A DNA stretch of 64,000 nucleotides from Pogonophryne albipinna (lineage: Eukaryota; Chordata; Actinopteri; Perciformes; Artedidraconidae). Numbering within the stretch: the stretch's first letter is position 1; the number at the start of each line of letters is the position of its first letter. Positions 29,790-41,225 of this stretch are shown here, piece after piece. The translations under genes and the position numbers were made by a program. The DNA is taken from positions 13,505,087 through 13,569,086 of the forward strand of contig CM053256.1 in assembly GCA_028583405.1 (NCBI GenBank). The letters are read 5' to 3'. The notes under the pieces are model-generated. The model was not told where the DNA came from and made no database searches. It worked only from the letters and a program-made list of their open reading frames with translations.

Positions 29790-29887
29790 CTCCTCTCCGC
29801 TGAAAGCAGATAAGACCAGCTTCGGCCATGTTTACACTTAATGAAGTTTTGTCCTGAGTATCATCAGGACATCCTCCTAATGGTCCA

Positions 29888-30664
29888 CTAACTGTCCACC
29901 CGAGCATGGTTTTTACGGCATAAGGTCCACCCCCCCACACTCCTGATTACATCAATTGGTTCAAGGGCTTTTGGAACATCTGAACCAATCAGCAACTCAA
30001 TTTCAGCATCAATTTCGGGTAGACAAACATCCCTCAAATGCAACGAATGATTGATGTTGTTTTGACGTGGAATGTTTCCTCTGTGCACGGGCATAGTCTT
30101 CTGAATGTATATGCCGGAGAGATCACAAAAGTTGCTGTTATGCAGTCCAGCAACCTCTAGGCCTGATATAACGACCTTCCTTTGACCCATAGTTCTCAGC
30201 AGAATGTTTGACCTTCTTCCTTGGAGGTTAAGTTTGTTCATAAGGCCTAATGTGCAAAACGAAGCAGTACTGCCTGGGTCAAGAAATGCATAGGTATGCA
30301 CTGTTGTGTTCCCTTTTTTGGCTTTAACTTGGACTGGTACTATGGAGAGTTTGCAACCATCTTCACCGGCCCCAGTAAGGCCACCTGTCTGAATTGAGGC
30401 TTCAGCAGTGTTTGCAGATGCTTCTTCCATTTCCTCCTCCTCATTTTCCATTTCCTTCCTTTGTTGGTAGATGTGCAACATTCTGGGATGATTTAGATTG
30501 CATATGTTGCACCTCATTCGTTTCCTGCAGTCTCTACTTATGTGTCCTTTACACAGGCAGCCAAAACAAATACCATTTTCTTTAAGAAATGTGATTTTTC
30601 CATGATGTGTCCTCCTTCCTAACTGTGGACACATCTCCAGAGCATGTTCACATCTACAATACAA
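29888..30664 (-). pseudogene. BEL/Pao zinc knuckles and aspartic protease
   Basis: 258-codon frame. Residues ~32-65 hold two zinc-knuckle-like motifs (CFGCLCKGHISRDC, then CNICNLNHPRMLH), typical of BEL/Pao Gag ends. Residues ~125-240 form a DUF1758-type retroviral-like aspartic protease: AFLDPGSTASFCT stands at the active site, where the family has DSGS/T, so the catalytic triplet reads D-P-G. Further on LLIGSDVPKALEP is the conserved LIGxD motif. The frame is open but it is separated from any polymerase and the active-site triplet is altered. Confidence 0.8.
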
Positions 30665-30697
30665 GCAGTTTTCTACAGTGCTTCCGTCATATTTATT

Positions 30698-31540
30698 TTA
30701 TGTAACTTTCACGTTGATTGCAAAGATGTTTCCACTTGGATGAGGCCTTCTTATGCCTTTGCTTACGGGAGGGGGGTCTTTAATGTCCCCAAATATGGGA
30801 TCTGTAGCAATTTTTACTTGCCTTTCAAGGAATTCCACAATATCCTTGAAGGCAGCTCTTTGGTGGTGTTTTTCCTGGATGTCACATGCTACAGTTCTCC
30901 ATAAATCCCTCAGCCTAGATGGAAGTTTCTTTAAAATGGCTAGCATGTTTGCTGGAATGTTGAGCTCAAACATGTAGTTTACATCTTCCATCGCATTGCA
31001 ACATCCTCTAAGGTAGACCGTGTATGCCTGTAGAGCCCTTGTGTCCTCAGCCCTTATTAATGGCCATGAAAGAGCTCTTTCCATGTATGCTGTAGCAATT
31101 TTATGTTCATTGCCAAAGTTCTGTTGTAGTAACCATTTGGCCTTGCTGAATCCACTGTCTGAGGCCATATGTTGGCAACTCCGTACAAGGTCTCTGGGCA
31201 GTCCTGTTGTATATTGCTCCAGTTAGTAGAGGCAGTCTCTGGGGTTATTGTTTTTGCTTTCAATATTGAATTAGAAAGATCTCACAAATGTTTGGTACTG
31301 AAGTGGGTCACCATTAAACACTGGAATGTCTTTCTTGGGCATGGATGATAGACACTGTTGCTGGGTTAATAAAGCGGTTATTTCATTTTGTTTTTCCATG
31401 ACTGAAAATATATTGCACTTGTCACTGTTGCTTGTGGCAGTTGCTGGATCTGGAGATGCTACATGTAGATGTTCATCTAGATTCCTGATGCCTGAATTGT
31501 GTGTTAGGGGAGCTGTATCAATGTTATGGCGCGTTTCCAC
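30698..31540 (-). pseudogene. BEL/Pao DUF1759 Gag-like region
   Basis: 31540 to 31271 gives KKDIPVFNGDPLQYQTFVRSF, the DUF1759 start. After a frameshift near 31240, 31168-30698 gives SGFSKAKWLLQQNFGNEHKI, then LDLWR-like and VEFLERQVKIATDP, the end of that domain. This is the Gag/capsid-like portion characteristic of BEL/Pao polyproteins. Two frameshifts show that it is not functional. Confidence 0.75.
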
Positions 31541-32292
31541 TGCAGTGGGTAGCTCGCTTTAAGCGTGCCGAGCCGTGCGGGGCCCGTTTTTGGTTGCGTT
31601 TCCACTTGGCCTAGTACCGGCTAGCGGGTCCTAATTCACAGTTTTTCTGGCCCCATAAAATCGTGGTTCTACGGCCAGGAACAACCAGGCTGAGTCGGGC
31701 TGAGTATGCTAAACTAGAGAGAGAATCGCTGGCAAGGGGGCTACAACTACAACAAGATGAACATATTTGACCGTGATTTAATTGTAATACACGTTTCAAA
31801 ATTATGCCGAAGTAACAACATAATGATACCGGTTAGTAAAAACCATGAATTAATGCTTTGACAAGTCTGCAGACAGACGGCAGGCGAAAAACTCTTTTAA
31901 AATGCGTGTTTTCTAAATGGAGCTTAGCTAAGCTAACGTTATATATGCTCCGACCGTCCACACTCACAACAACGGCCTATACAGACATAAATAAACCAGC
32001 GACTGTATTCGCCATGACACAGGCAGTCTGTGGTTTGTACTTGTTTAACTTTTGTCTAGTTTCTGAACAGATATGAAGTGCTGTGAGCTCTGAGTGCTAA
32101 GAGCTAACGGCTATGTTGTTTTTCTGGGGCTCTCATTGAAGATGACGTCACGGCTCCGCCTACACTGCGTTACTATAGTAACTACCCCAGTTCCTAAACT
32201 GTAATGGAAGCGCAGCATTAAAGTGAGCCGGGCCTAATAAGGCCTAACCAAACCGAGCGAGGCCGAGCAAGGCCTGCAGTGGAAACGCGCCA
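31527..32292. mobile_element. Harbinger-like MITE, TSD TTA
   Basis: TIR TGGCGCGTTTCCACTGCAGT and its complement CTGCAGTGGAAACGCGCCA, flanked by TTA (31524-31526, 32293-32295). A 3-bp TWA target fits PIF/Harbinger. 766 bp, non-coding, with subterminal GAGCCG/AGGCC(G/T)-type repeats. It interrupts BEL Gag. Confidence 0.87.
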
Positions 32293-32887
32293 TTAGTGAC
32301 AGTTCTGTCTGTGGTGGTTATGATTGGTTGTTTTAATGTTACAAACTGTATTTCCCTTTGTCTCGTTTCAAAATATGACTGCATGCCATTGGATGATATA
32401 GAATAATTAGCTGATCCCCTGGGAGCTGCCAACACTTTCATTTTTGCAATGGTGGCAGCAATGTTTCCTTCTAATTCCATTTGCTCCTTTTTCCTCCTCC
32501 ACCAGATGCGGTGCTGGGAACTCTTAATCTTGAGCTTTGCCTGCTTTTTCTGCTACCAATGTTTGATATGCTGTCACCAGGTTGTATATCATCTTGTGTG
32601 CATGATGTAGCCTTAATGTTTGACGGTGGAAAGAGAGCTTCAGCCTCAGTGTCTTCGAATTGCTCCCTTATATTGGCAGGTGCCTCGTCTGGTAGAATGA
32701 GAGGAATATCTGTGTTTGCAGCGATTGGTTTATTGGCAGTCACATGACCTGTTTGCAGAAAGGGCCTCCTCCCAGTTTCCAAGAGCCACTGTTGTATATC
32801 CTCCATGAAATAATTGTTATGTTTTGTTATTTGTTGAAACCAGTTATTTCGTATCTCCAGGCCGCCTTCGGAAAGCAACATAATAAC
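32293..32887 (-). pseudogene. BEL/Pao Gag N-terminal region, fragment
   Basis: Minus-strand frames 32932-32471 and 32480-32244 overlap by a frameshift. They contain DIQQWLLETGRRPF, a DTEAEALFPPSN stretch, SRKSRQSSRLRVPSTAS and then MELEGNIAATIAKMKVLA. The SSRLRVPS/STASxxR-type linker followed by a helical region is what precedes DUF1759 in BEL/Pao Gag (from general knowledge). It continues at 33967-34110 beyond the hAT. Confidence 0.6.
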
Positions 32888-33966
<1,079 letters not shown>

Positions 33967-34110
33967 ATAATAACTGATTAATGTACTGTTTTTGCATTTT
34001 CATATTGATGAATGAATTTGTCCAGTTTGAGTTTAACATCCTTTGCATTTTCATCATTAGATTTTTTTTTAAATATTGAAGTTAAAAGCATCAATCTGGT
34101 GCACTTTGAG

Positions 34111-35040
34111 AGCAACATTAACCCTACCTTAATAATGCCTTAAAGCGGACAAAAGGCACTGGAGAACACTTTAACACCCTTTAATGAAGCAAACTAATGC
34201 CTTAAATCTCTCAAATACAGTTGTTTACTTATTTCGGTGAAACGAATGTGCGTAGACTTTTAAAGGATGCGGATAGTCTCACCTTGATTCTGGCGCATTG
34301 CTTATCGTTTTATAGATCTATTCTCATCCACCATCTTGTTTGTGACGTAAAGAGAGAAGAGTCACGTTTCTGAATCGGACACTCTGAGTGGATGCAGTCA
34401 CAACCAATCGGAGTCTGATTCAAAGGGTGGCCTGTCAGTTCCGTTGCCTGTCAGTTCCGTTGCTATGGTTCCGTTGTTATGTACTGAAACGAGAGCCGGT
34501 ATAATTCCACGCGCGAAAACAAAATAAAAATTGGAATACGTTATTTTAGTGTCTTAAAAGTAGACTGAGGTATGAAGGGTTAATGTTACATCTTAGGATA
34601 ATTTGTAGTCATGTTCTGTATACATACTAACATATAAGGGTATACTTAATGTGGTTACTCCATGTTTACTAGCTATAACATTAACGTTACATCACTCTTT
34701 TTCACTTCTTACTCAGTCAGCCAGAGTGCAGATATCACCATTAGATTCACAAACCTGAAACATCATCCATTTCTTCACTGCTGGTGATGACATTGTTGTC
34801 AGCTGCTGATACTGCTGCTGCTGCAGCAGCTTGTGACGCCTGCTTCGATGAAAATAACTTTCTAATATCCATAACTTTATAGGCTATTAGCTTAAAACTC
34901 GTCAAGCACTAGGAAGGATCACTTCTTCTTCAGGGCAGGGAAGCATCCGGGGCTTTTCAGAAAACATCCGAGGCTTGAACCCAAGTAGCCACCCCCTAGC
35001 GCCGCCACTGGTCCCCAATGGACAAGCGGTCACGCTTCCC
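34111..35040. other. Intergenic, no feature seen
   Basis: No coding domain recognised. It contains a near-duplicated CCTGTCAGTTCCGTTG around 34431-34460 and (CTG)n-like TGCTGATACTGCTGCTGCTGCAGC near 34803. Confidence 0.4.
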
Positions 35041-35061
35041 AAACTTTCATGTTTTCTTCCT

Positions 35062-35089
35062 GGGTATCGTGACGTAGTGATACCCAGTA
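35062..35089. promoter_or_regulatory. Inverted repeat with CRE-like core
   Basis: CTGGGTATC, a 10-nt loop containing TGACGTA, then GATACCCAG. The stem is 9 bp. It lies about 90 bp upstream of the THAP-like ATG. A hairpin or palindromic binding site is possible; function is not shown. Confidence 0.3.
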
Positions 35090-35170
35090 GCCACGCCCAG
35101 AGCTATGGCCGCACCCTCTGCCAGCCGAACATATAAACTGTTCAGGTTCAGTTCAAAACTGTATCCAGTC

Positions 35171-35451
35171 ATGCCAACGAGGGTCTGTTTCCTGTCTTGT
35201 GAGGGGAAATCTTCAATGTATGCCTTACGAGGGCAGAACCACGACGAAGTCAGTGGTTGACATTTCTTGTTAACACTGTTCCTTCAGATGTTCGAGCCGG
35301 TATTGTACTGTGTGTGCAGCATTTCACGGACCAAAGCTTCGCAAACATTGCAGCGATTCATGCCGGATATGTACACCGTAGGACACTGAAGGACGATGCT
35401 GTTCCTACTTTGTTTGGACCAGCGGGAGATTCGGGTACACAACCTGTAAGT
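35171..35451 (+). pseudogene. THAP-type zinc-finger exon, frameshifted
   Basis: The start frame gives MPTRVCFLSCEGKSSMYAL (C-x4-C as in THAP C2CH). A +1/-1 shift near 35223 leads into QWLTFLVNTVPSDVRAG, IVLCVQHFTDQSF (the VCxxHF signature) and RTLKDDAVPTLFGP (the LKxxAVPTxF signature), then a donor CCT/GTAAGT at 35452. This is a THAP DNA-binding domain, found in THAP host proteins and P-element-type transposases. The frameshift suggests a pseudogene unless an assembly error exists. No downstream exon was found before 35806. Confidence 0.6.
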
Positions 35452-35489
35452 ATGCATTGTTGTTTGTGTATTTATGATGTTTAAAACAA

Positions 35490-35805
35490 ACAAGGTATCT
35501 ACCACGACTGTTTAAATGGGTTAATGTTTTTCGGGCTGCTAAGTCATTGACACAGTGCTAACTGGGCTAACTAAGTTGCTAGCGTTTCCATATATCAACT
35601 CCAATGTCAGCAGATGGCCTTACATGTATCTCATAGCAGGAGAATGTCTGCATTCACACACGAAATACTCATAGACAGTATACTCCAGGTGATTTACCGT
35701 ACGGTCAGTCGCAAAACTTAGTTACATTATAGTTGGCGTTCCTAGCGTGTATGCTACCGAGCTAAACAAGAAGGCTACCAAGAGCTAGACATGCTAGGGA
35801 AAACA
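35490..35805. other. Possible intron or spacer, no feature
   Basis: Between the THAP-like exon and the LINE tail. No further exon recognised. Confidence 0.35.
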
Positions 35806-36231
35806 TTTTACGATACGATACTATATACTTTATTGTCCCCGTAAGGAAATTTGTTCTGGACTCCGTCCTGCAGTTCCGCATACATGTACATATACAAACA
35901 TAGTGGACATTAAGAGACATACACATATCATCAGTCATACACCGTTTGAACAAACACAATACACAGGCACATACTGACAATGGCGACCTATTGCACTACC
36001 CTCATGGCCAACATTTGAAAAGTACATTTTATTACATTTGACTACATTTAATTTCATGTGAATGTTAAGTAGCTTAATCGACATAGGTAGGAATGAGTGC
36101 TTATAGCGGTTCAGCCTGCTCTTGGGAACCCTAAATCTTCTACCAGAAGGTAGGAGCTGGAATTCTGGGTGGAGTATGTGGGTGGGATCAGACACAATTT
36201 TGTTTGCCTGTCTGATAATGGACTGCTCGTA

Positions 36232-37830
36232 CAGTGGGGCAAAAAAGTATTTAGTCAGCCACCAATTGTGCAAGTTATCCCACTTAAAAAGATGAGAGAG
36301 GCCTGTAATTTTCCTCCTAGGTATACCTCAACTATGAGAGACAAAATGAGAAGAAAAAAAAATCACATTGTCTGATTTTTAAAGAATTTATTTGCAAATT
36401 ATGGTGGAAAATAAGTATTTGGTCAATAACAAAAGTTCATCTCAATACTTTGTTATATACCCTTTGTTGGCAATGACAGAGGTCAAATGTTTTCTGTAAG
36501 TCTTCACAAGGTTTTCACACACTGTTGCTGGTATTTTGGCCCATTCCTCCATGCAGATCTCCTCTAGAGCAGTGATGTTTTGGGGCTGTCGCTGGGCAAC
36601 ACGGACTTTCAACTCCCTCCAAAGATTTTCTATGGGGTTGAGATCTGGAGACTGGCTAGGCCACTCCAGGACCTTGAAATGCTTCTTACGAAGCCACTTC
36701 TTCGTTGCCCGGGCGGTGTGTTTGGGATCATTGTCATGCTGAAAGACCCAGCCACGTTTCATCTTCAATGCCCTTGCTGATGGAAGGAGGTTGTCACTCA
36801 AAATCTCACGATACATGGCCCCATTCATTCTTTCCTTTACACGGATCAGTCGTCCTGGTCCCTTTGCAGAAAAACAGCCCCAAAGCATGATGTTTCCACC
36901 CCCATGTTTCACAGTAGGTATGGTGTTCTTTGGATGCAACTCAGCATTCTTTCTCCTCCAAACACGTCTAGTTGAGTTTTTACCAAAAAGTTCTATTTTG
37001 GTTTCATCTGACCATATGACATTCTCCCAATCCTCTTCTGGATCATCTAAATGCTCTCTAGTAAACTTCAGACGGGCCTGGACATGTACTGGCTTAAGCA
37101 GGGGGACACGTCTGGCACTGCAGGATTTGAGTCCCTGGCGGCGTAGTGTATTACTGATGGTAGCCTTTGTTACTTTGGTCCCAGCTCTCTGCAGGTCATT
37201 GACTAGGTCCCCCCGTGTGGTTCTGGGATTTTTGCTCACCGTTCTTGTGATCATTTTGACCCCACGGGGTGAGATCTTGCGTGGAGCCCCAGATCGAGGG
37301 AGATTATCAGTGGTCTTGTATGTCTTCCATTCTCTAATAATTGCTCCCACAGTTTAGTTCTTCACACCAAGCTGCTTACCTATTGCAGATTCAGTCTTCC
37401 CAGCCTGGTGCAGGTCTACAATTTTGTTTCTGGTGTCCTTTGACAGCTCTTTGGTCTTGGCCATAGTGGAGTTTGGAGTGTGACTGTTTGAGGTTGTGGA
37501 CAGGTGTCTTTTATACTGATAACAAGTTAAAACAGGTGCCATTAATACAGTTAACAAGTGGAGGACAGAGGAGGCTCTTAAAGAAGAAGTTACAGGTCTG
37601 TGAGAGCCAGAAATCTTGTTTGTTTGTAGGTGACCAAATACTTATTTTACCAAGGAATTTACCAATTAATTCATTAAAAATCCTACAATGTGATTTCCTG
37701 GATTCTTTCCCCCCATTCTGTCTCTCATAGTTAAAGTGTACCTAGGATGAAAATTACAGGCCTCTCTCATCTTTTTAAGTGGGAGAACTTGCACAATTGG
37801 TGGCTGACTAAATACTTTTTTGCCCCACTG
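36232..37830 (-). mobile_element. Tc1-like transposon, TSD TA
   Basis: 1,599 bp with TIR CAGTGGGGCAAAAAAGTATTT at both ends (TIR continues well inward), flanked by TA (36230-36231, 37831-37832). It codes for one transposase on the minus strand, broken by a single stop. Inserted in the LINE, so it is younger than it. Near-identity of the two ends seen by eye argues for recent transposition. Confidence 0.96.
36442..37464 (-). pseudogene. Tc1-like transposase with one in-frame stop
   Basis: ATG at 37464 ([20 protein letters not shown]), 341 codons including the terminal stop at 36442. N-terminal paired-like helix-turn-helix, then a GRPR-like [12 protein letters not shown] linker, then the DD34E catalytic domain: VIWSDET (first D), [11 protein letters not shown] (second D) and [11 protein letters not shown] (E). 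A single TAA at 37354-37352 follows GVKN in the first helix-turn-helix; otherwise the frame is complete. The full-length protein would cut and paste the element at TA sites. With the stop, only an N-truncated 302-aa product could arise. Confidence 0.93.
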
Positions 37831-39376
37831 TATATGTTTTGGAGAGATGGGTGTTTTTTAACCCCCATAATTTTCATAGCAGTCTGTACCAGGCGAGCGA
37901 TCTGTGACTTTGACTGCACTGTCAAGTTACCATACCAGGCAGTAACACCATACCTAATGATGCTCTCCAACACTGCATGATAGAACAGTAACATGAACTT
38001 CTGGTCGACTCCGAAAGCCCGGAGTCGACGCAGAAAGTACAATCACTGTTGAAGTCTAGAGCACAGACCTTGAACATGCGCCTTCCAGCTGAGTGTATTA
38101 TCTTGATGGACACCAAGGTACTTATAGGAGCTGACCTGAGTTATGGGTTCATTGTGGATAACCACCGGCCTAAGGTCACCCACTGCCTTTGGGTCCCACA
38201 CCATCTCCTCAGTCTTCTTCACATTCAGCACTAGATGGTTAAAATCACACCACTGCACAAATCTCTCTATTTCAGAGTGATAAGCCGATGAACTGCTGCC
38301 TTTGTGCATTAAGCCAAGGATGGCTGTATCATCTGAGAATTTGATGATATAATTCTCCGGGTGGATTCTCATACAGTCGTTTGTGTGTACAGTGTGAAGA
38401 GGACCGGGGAGCTCAAACAACCCTGGGGGGCTCCTGTACTGATGGTCCGGGGCTCTGAGAGGGCATTGTTGACCCTGACATGCTGAGTGCGATCGGTTAA
38501 AAACGAGAAATACCATTTCTAGATAAAAGGATTTATACTGATCTTTATCAGTTTTTGAAGCAAGATGTGAGGCTGCAGTGTATTAAAAGACGAGCTGAAA
38601 TCCACAAACAGTAGGCGTACATATGCCTTAGGGTCTTCCAGGTGTTTAGTGACCAGGTGTGTGATGCTATTTAGAGCATCGTCTGTGCCACACCCTTGCT
38701 TGTAGGCAAACTGAAAAGGGTCTAAATGTACATCAACCTCTTTCTTTAGCAGCGGCACCATGATCCTCTCAAAACATTTCATGACAATGGATGTCAATGC
38801 AACAGGCCTAAAATCATTGTTTACCTTTGGACAAGGTTTTTTGGGGACAGGTTTTATTATTAATTTTATCCAGAGGGTGGGGATGGTGTGAAGATCAACA
38901 GATTTTTGAAATATGGGACACCATGCTGATGTCAGTTCTTCTGCAAATGTCTTGAGAAGGAATGCAGTGATGCCATCTGGCCCTGTGGCCTTTTATTTAC
39001 GCCAGCTACAATGAATGACCGAAGGAACGTAGCAGACTACCCGTATAAGATTGCAATTGTAAACATGTTCTTGCTAGCCTAATATGAACCACTGTTGTTC
39101 ATAGTACACTGAACAAAAATATAAATGCAACACTTTTGTTTTTGCTCCCATTTTTCATGAGATGAACTCAAAGATCTAAAACATTTTCTATATACACAAA
39201 ATAACCATTTCTCTCAAATATTGTTCACAAATCTGAAAAAATCTGTGATAGTGAGCACTTCTCCCTCACAGGTGTGGCATATCAAGATGCTGATTAGACA
39301 GCATGATTATTGCACAGGTGTGCCTTAGGCTGGCCACAATAAAAGGCCACTCTGAAACGTGCAGTTTTGCTTTATT

Positions 39377-39403
39377 GGGGGGGTCTGGGGGGGTCTGGGG
39401 GGG
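39377..39403 (+). repeat. Three G7 runs separated by TCT
   Basis: GGGGGGG-TCT repeated three times on the plus strand, between the left TIR and the transposase stop. Runs of seven G can supply enough G-triplets for a G-quadruplex. Probably arose by slippage. Confidence 0.85.
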
Positions 39404-39415
39404 TCCGAAAACCAG

Positions 39416-40429
39416 TCAGTATCTGGTATGACCACCATTTGCCTCACGCAGTGCAACACATCTCCTTCGCATAGAGTTGATCAGGTTGTTGATTGTGGCC
39501 TGTAGAATGTTGGTCCACTCCTCTTCAATGGCTGTGCGAAGTTGCTGGATATTGGCAGGAACTGGAACACGCTGTCGTATACGCCGATCCAGAGCATCCC
39601 AAACATGCTCAATGGGTGACATGTCCGGTGAGTATGCTGGCCATGCAAGAACTGGGATGTTTTCAGCCTCCAGGAATTGTGTACAGATCTTTGCAACATG
39701 GGGCCGTGCATTATCATGCTGCAACATAAGGTGATGGTCGTGGATGAATGGCACAACAATGGGCCTCAGGATCTCGTCACGGTATCTCTGTGCATTCACA
39801 ATGCCATCAATAAAATGCTTCTGTGTTCGTCGTCCATAACATACGCCTGTCCATACCATAACCCCACCACCACCATGGGCCACTCGATTCACAACATTGA
39901 CATCAGAAAACCGCTCACCCACACGACGCCACACACGCTGTCTGCCATCTGCCCTGAACAGTGAAAACCGGGATTCATCCGTGAAGAGAACACCTCTCCA
40001 ACGTGCCAGATGCCATCGAATGTGAGCATTTGCCCACTCAAGTCGGTAACGACGATGAACCGGAGTCAGGTCGAGACCCCGATGAGGATGACGAGCATGC
40101 AGATGAGCTTCCCTGAGACGGTTTCTGACAGTTTGTGCAGAAATTCTTTGGTTATGCAAACCGATTGTTGCAGCAGCTGTCTGAGTGGCTGGTCTCAGAC
40201 GATCTTGGAGGTGAACATGCTGGATGTGGAGGTCCTGGGCTGGTGTGGTTACACGTGGTCTGCGGTTGTGAGGCCGGTTGGATGTACTGCCAAATTCTCT
40301 GAAACGCCTTTGGAGACGGCTTATGGTAGAGAAATGAACATTCAATTCACGGGCAACAGCTCTGGTGGACATTCCTGCTGTCAGCATGCCAATTGCACGC
40401 TCCCTCAAAACTTGCGACATCTGTGGCAT
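39416..40429 (-). CDS. Tc1-like transposase, uninterrupted
   Basis: 337 aa with no stop or frameshift, starting MPQMSQVLRERAIGML. N-terminal helix-turn-helix (MSTRAVARELNVHFSTISRL), a basic NRRPRVTT motif like the GRPR linker, then a second helix region. Catalytic residues are visible: VLFTDESRFSLF (D1), LQHDNARPHVA (D2) and SPDMSPIEHVWDAL (E), 34 residues between the last two as in DD34E. GGGGVMVW is the glycine box. Ends EANGGHTRY. Length is normal for Tc1-like proteins (about 340 aa). It should act in the nucleus, binding its own TIRs and inserting at TA. Promoter activity is unknown. Confidence 0.95.
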   Translation of the reverse strand: MPQMSQVLRERAIGMLTAGMSTRAVARELNVHFSTISRLQRRFREFGSTSNRPHNRRPRVTTPAQDLHIQHVHLQDRLRPATQTAAATIGLHNQRISAQTVRNRLREAHLHARHPHRGLDLTPVHRRYRLEWANAHIRWHLARWRGVLFTDESRFSLFRADGRQRVWRRVGERFSDVNVVNRVAHGGGGVMVWTGVCYGRRTQKHFIDGIVNAQRYRDEILRPIVVPFIHDHHLMLQHDNARPHVAKICTQFLEAENIPVLAWPAYSPDMSPIEHVWDALDRRIRQRVPVPANIQQLRTAIEEEWTNILQATINNLINSMRRRCVALREANGGHTRY

Positions 40430-40794
40430 TGTGCTGTGTGATAAAACTGAACATTTTAGAGTGGCCTTTTATTGTGGCCAGCCTAAGGCACACCTGTGCA
40501 ATAATCATGCTGTCTAATCAGCATCTTGATATGCCACACCTGTGAGGTGGGATGGATTATCTCGGCAAAGGAGAAGTGCTCACTATCACAGATTTTTTCA
40601 GATTTGTGAACAATATTTGAGAGAAATGGTTATTTTGTGTATATAGAAAATGTTTTAGATCTTTGAGTTCATCTCATGAAAAATGGGAGCAAAAACAAAA
40701 GTGTTGCATTTATATTTTTGTTCAGTGTAGGTTGGCATATTACACTGAACAACTAGCAAACGTAGGTTAGCATATTAATCTAGCTGGCAAGCTT

Positions 40795-41110
40795 AGAATA
40801 GAATAGAATCGTTTAATGTCATTATACATGTACAATGAGATAATAATAAATGCTTCTCCCTTTCAAGGGTGCCATCAAAACAAAAACAAAAACACCACAA
40901 CATAAGACAACAAAATACACGCAGCATACATACTTAGGACGAAACTTACTAACGAACCTAAAACAACTAAGTTTCTCTAATATTTTGTGATTTGCATTTG
41001 ATTTCGTCCTGCCAGATCAGGAAACTCCTGGCGTATCCGGCGGACAACACATGACGGGATGACCACTCTGATGCCTCGTCCTAAAAAGCCCCAGCACCAG
41101 CTTACAAAGC
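40795..41110 (-). mobile_element. LINE 3' end fragment
   Basis: AGAATAGAATAGAATC tandem tail followed by TTTAATGTCATTATACATGTACAATGAGAT, the antisense of a conserved CR1/Rex-type LINE 3' end. The body to about 41110 is diverged and I cannot translate it convincingly. Confidence 0.5.
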
Positions 41111-41225
41111 TGCGATAGGCAAGATGGCGAAAACGTCTTTAAGGGGAGGAATGGATGATATACAGTGTATGTATATTTACACATGTTCATTTTGTACATT
41201 TCTAAAAATAAAGTTTGATGGAAAT

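Larger units (their letters stand above)
35935..38999 (-). pseudogene. LINE reverse transcriptase and C-terminal region
   Basis: In order: VKPVPKKPCPK-like and FRPVALTSIVMKCFERIM; DPFQFAYKQGCGTDDALNSI; VRLLFVDFSSSFNTLQP (RT block with catalytic D); a frameshift near 38517; TNDCMRIHPENYIIKFSDDTAI, where the family box FADD reads FSDD (both Asp kept); FNHLVLNVKKTEEMVWD and SYKYLGV. The segment from 38042 (FLRRLRAFGVD, IIRYGVTAWYGN) is followed by the Tc1 insertion and, from 36231, by SGRRFRVPKSRLNRYKHSFLP, the last conserved block. At least two frameshifts. Non-functional. Confidence 0.82.
35806..39000 (-). mobile_element. CR1/L2-type LINE, 5' truncated, split by Tc1-like element
   Basis: Minus-strand ORF2 runs from about 39000 (KATGPDGITAFLL, start of reverse transcriptase) to about 37831, is interrupted by the Tc1-like element 36232-37830, and continues from 36231 to its 3' end. 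The 3' terminus has the GGACAATAAAGTATATAG-type end followed by a short tandem tail (TATCG units) near 35810-35823. The 5' truncation at about 39000 is the usual result of target-primed reverse transcription. About 1.6 kb without the insert. Confidence 0.83.
39107..40727 (-). mobile_element. Tc1-like transposon with long TIRs, TSD TA
   Basis: 1,621 bp, TIR CACTGAACAAAAATATAAATG at both ends, extending with small differences to about 230-280 bp. The left TIR lacks about 23 bp (TTTGCCGAGATAATCC region) present in the right. Flanked by TA (39105-39106, 40728-40729). Encodes a complete transposase. Not nested in a recognised element. Confidence 0.96.

Noticed and set aside
36791..37357. 188-codon plus-strand frame
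   Set aside because: Antisense shadow of the Tc1-like transposase.
40010..40441. 143-codon plus-strand frame
   Set aside because: Antisense shadow of the second Tc1-like transposase.
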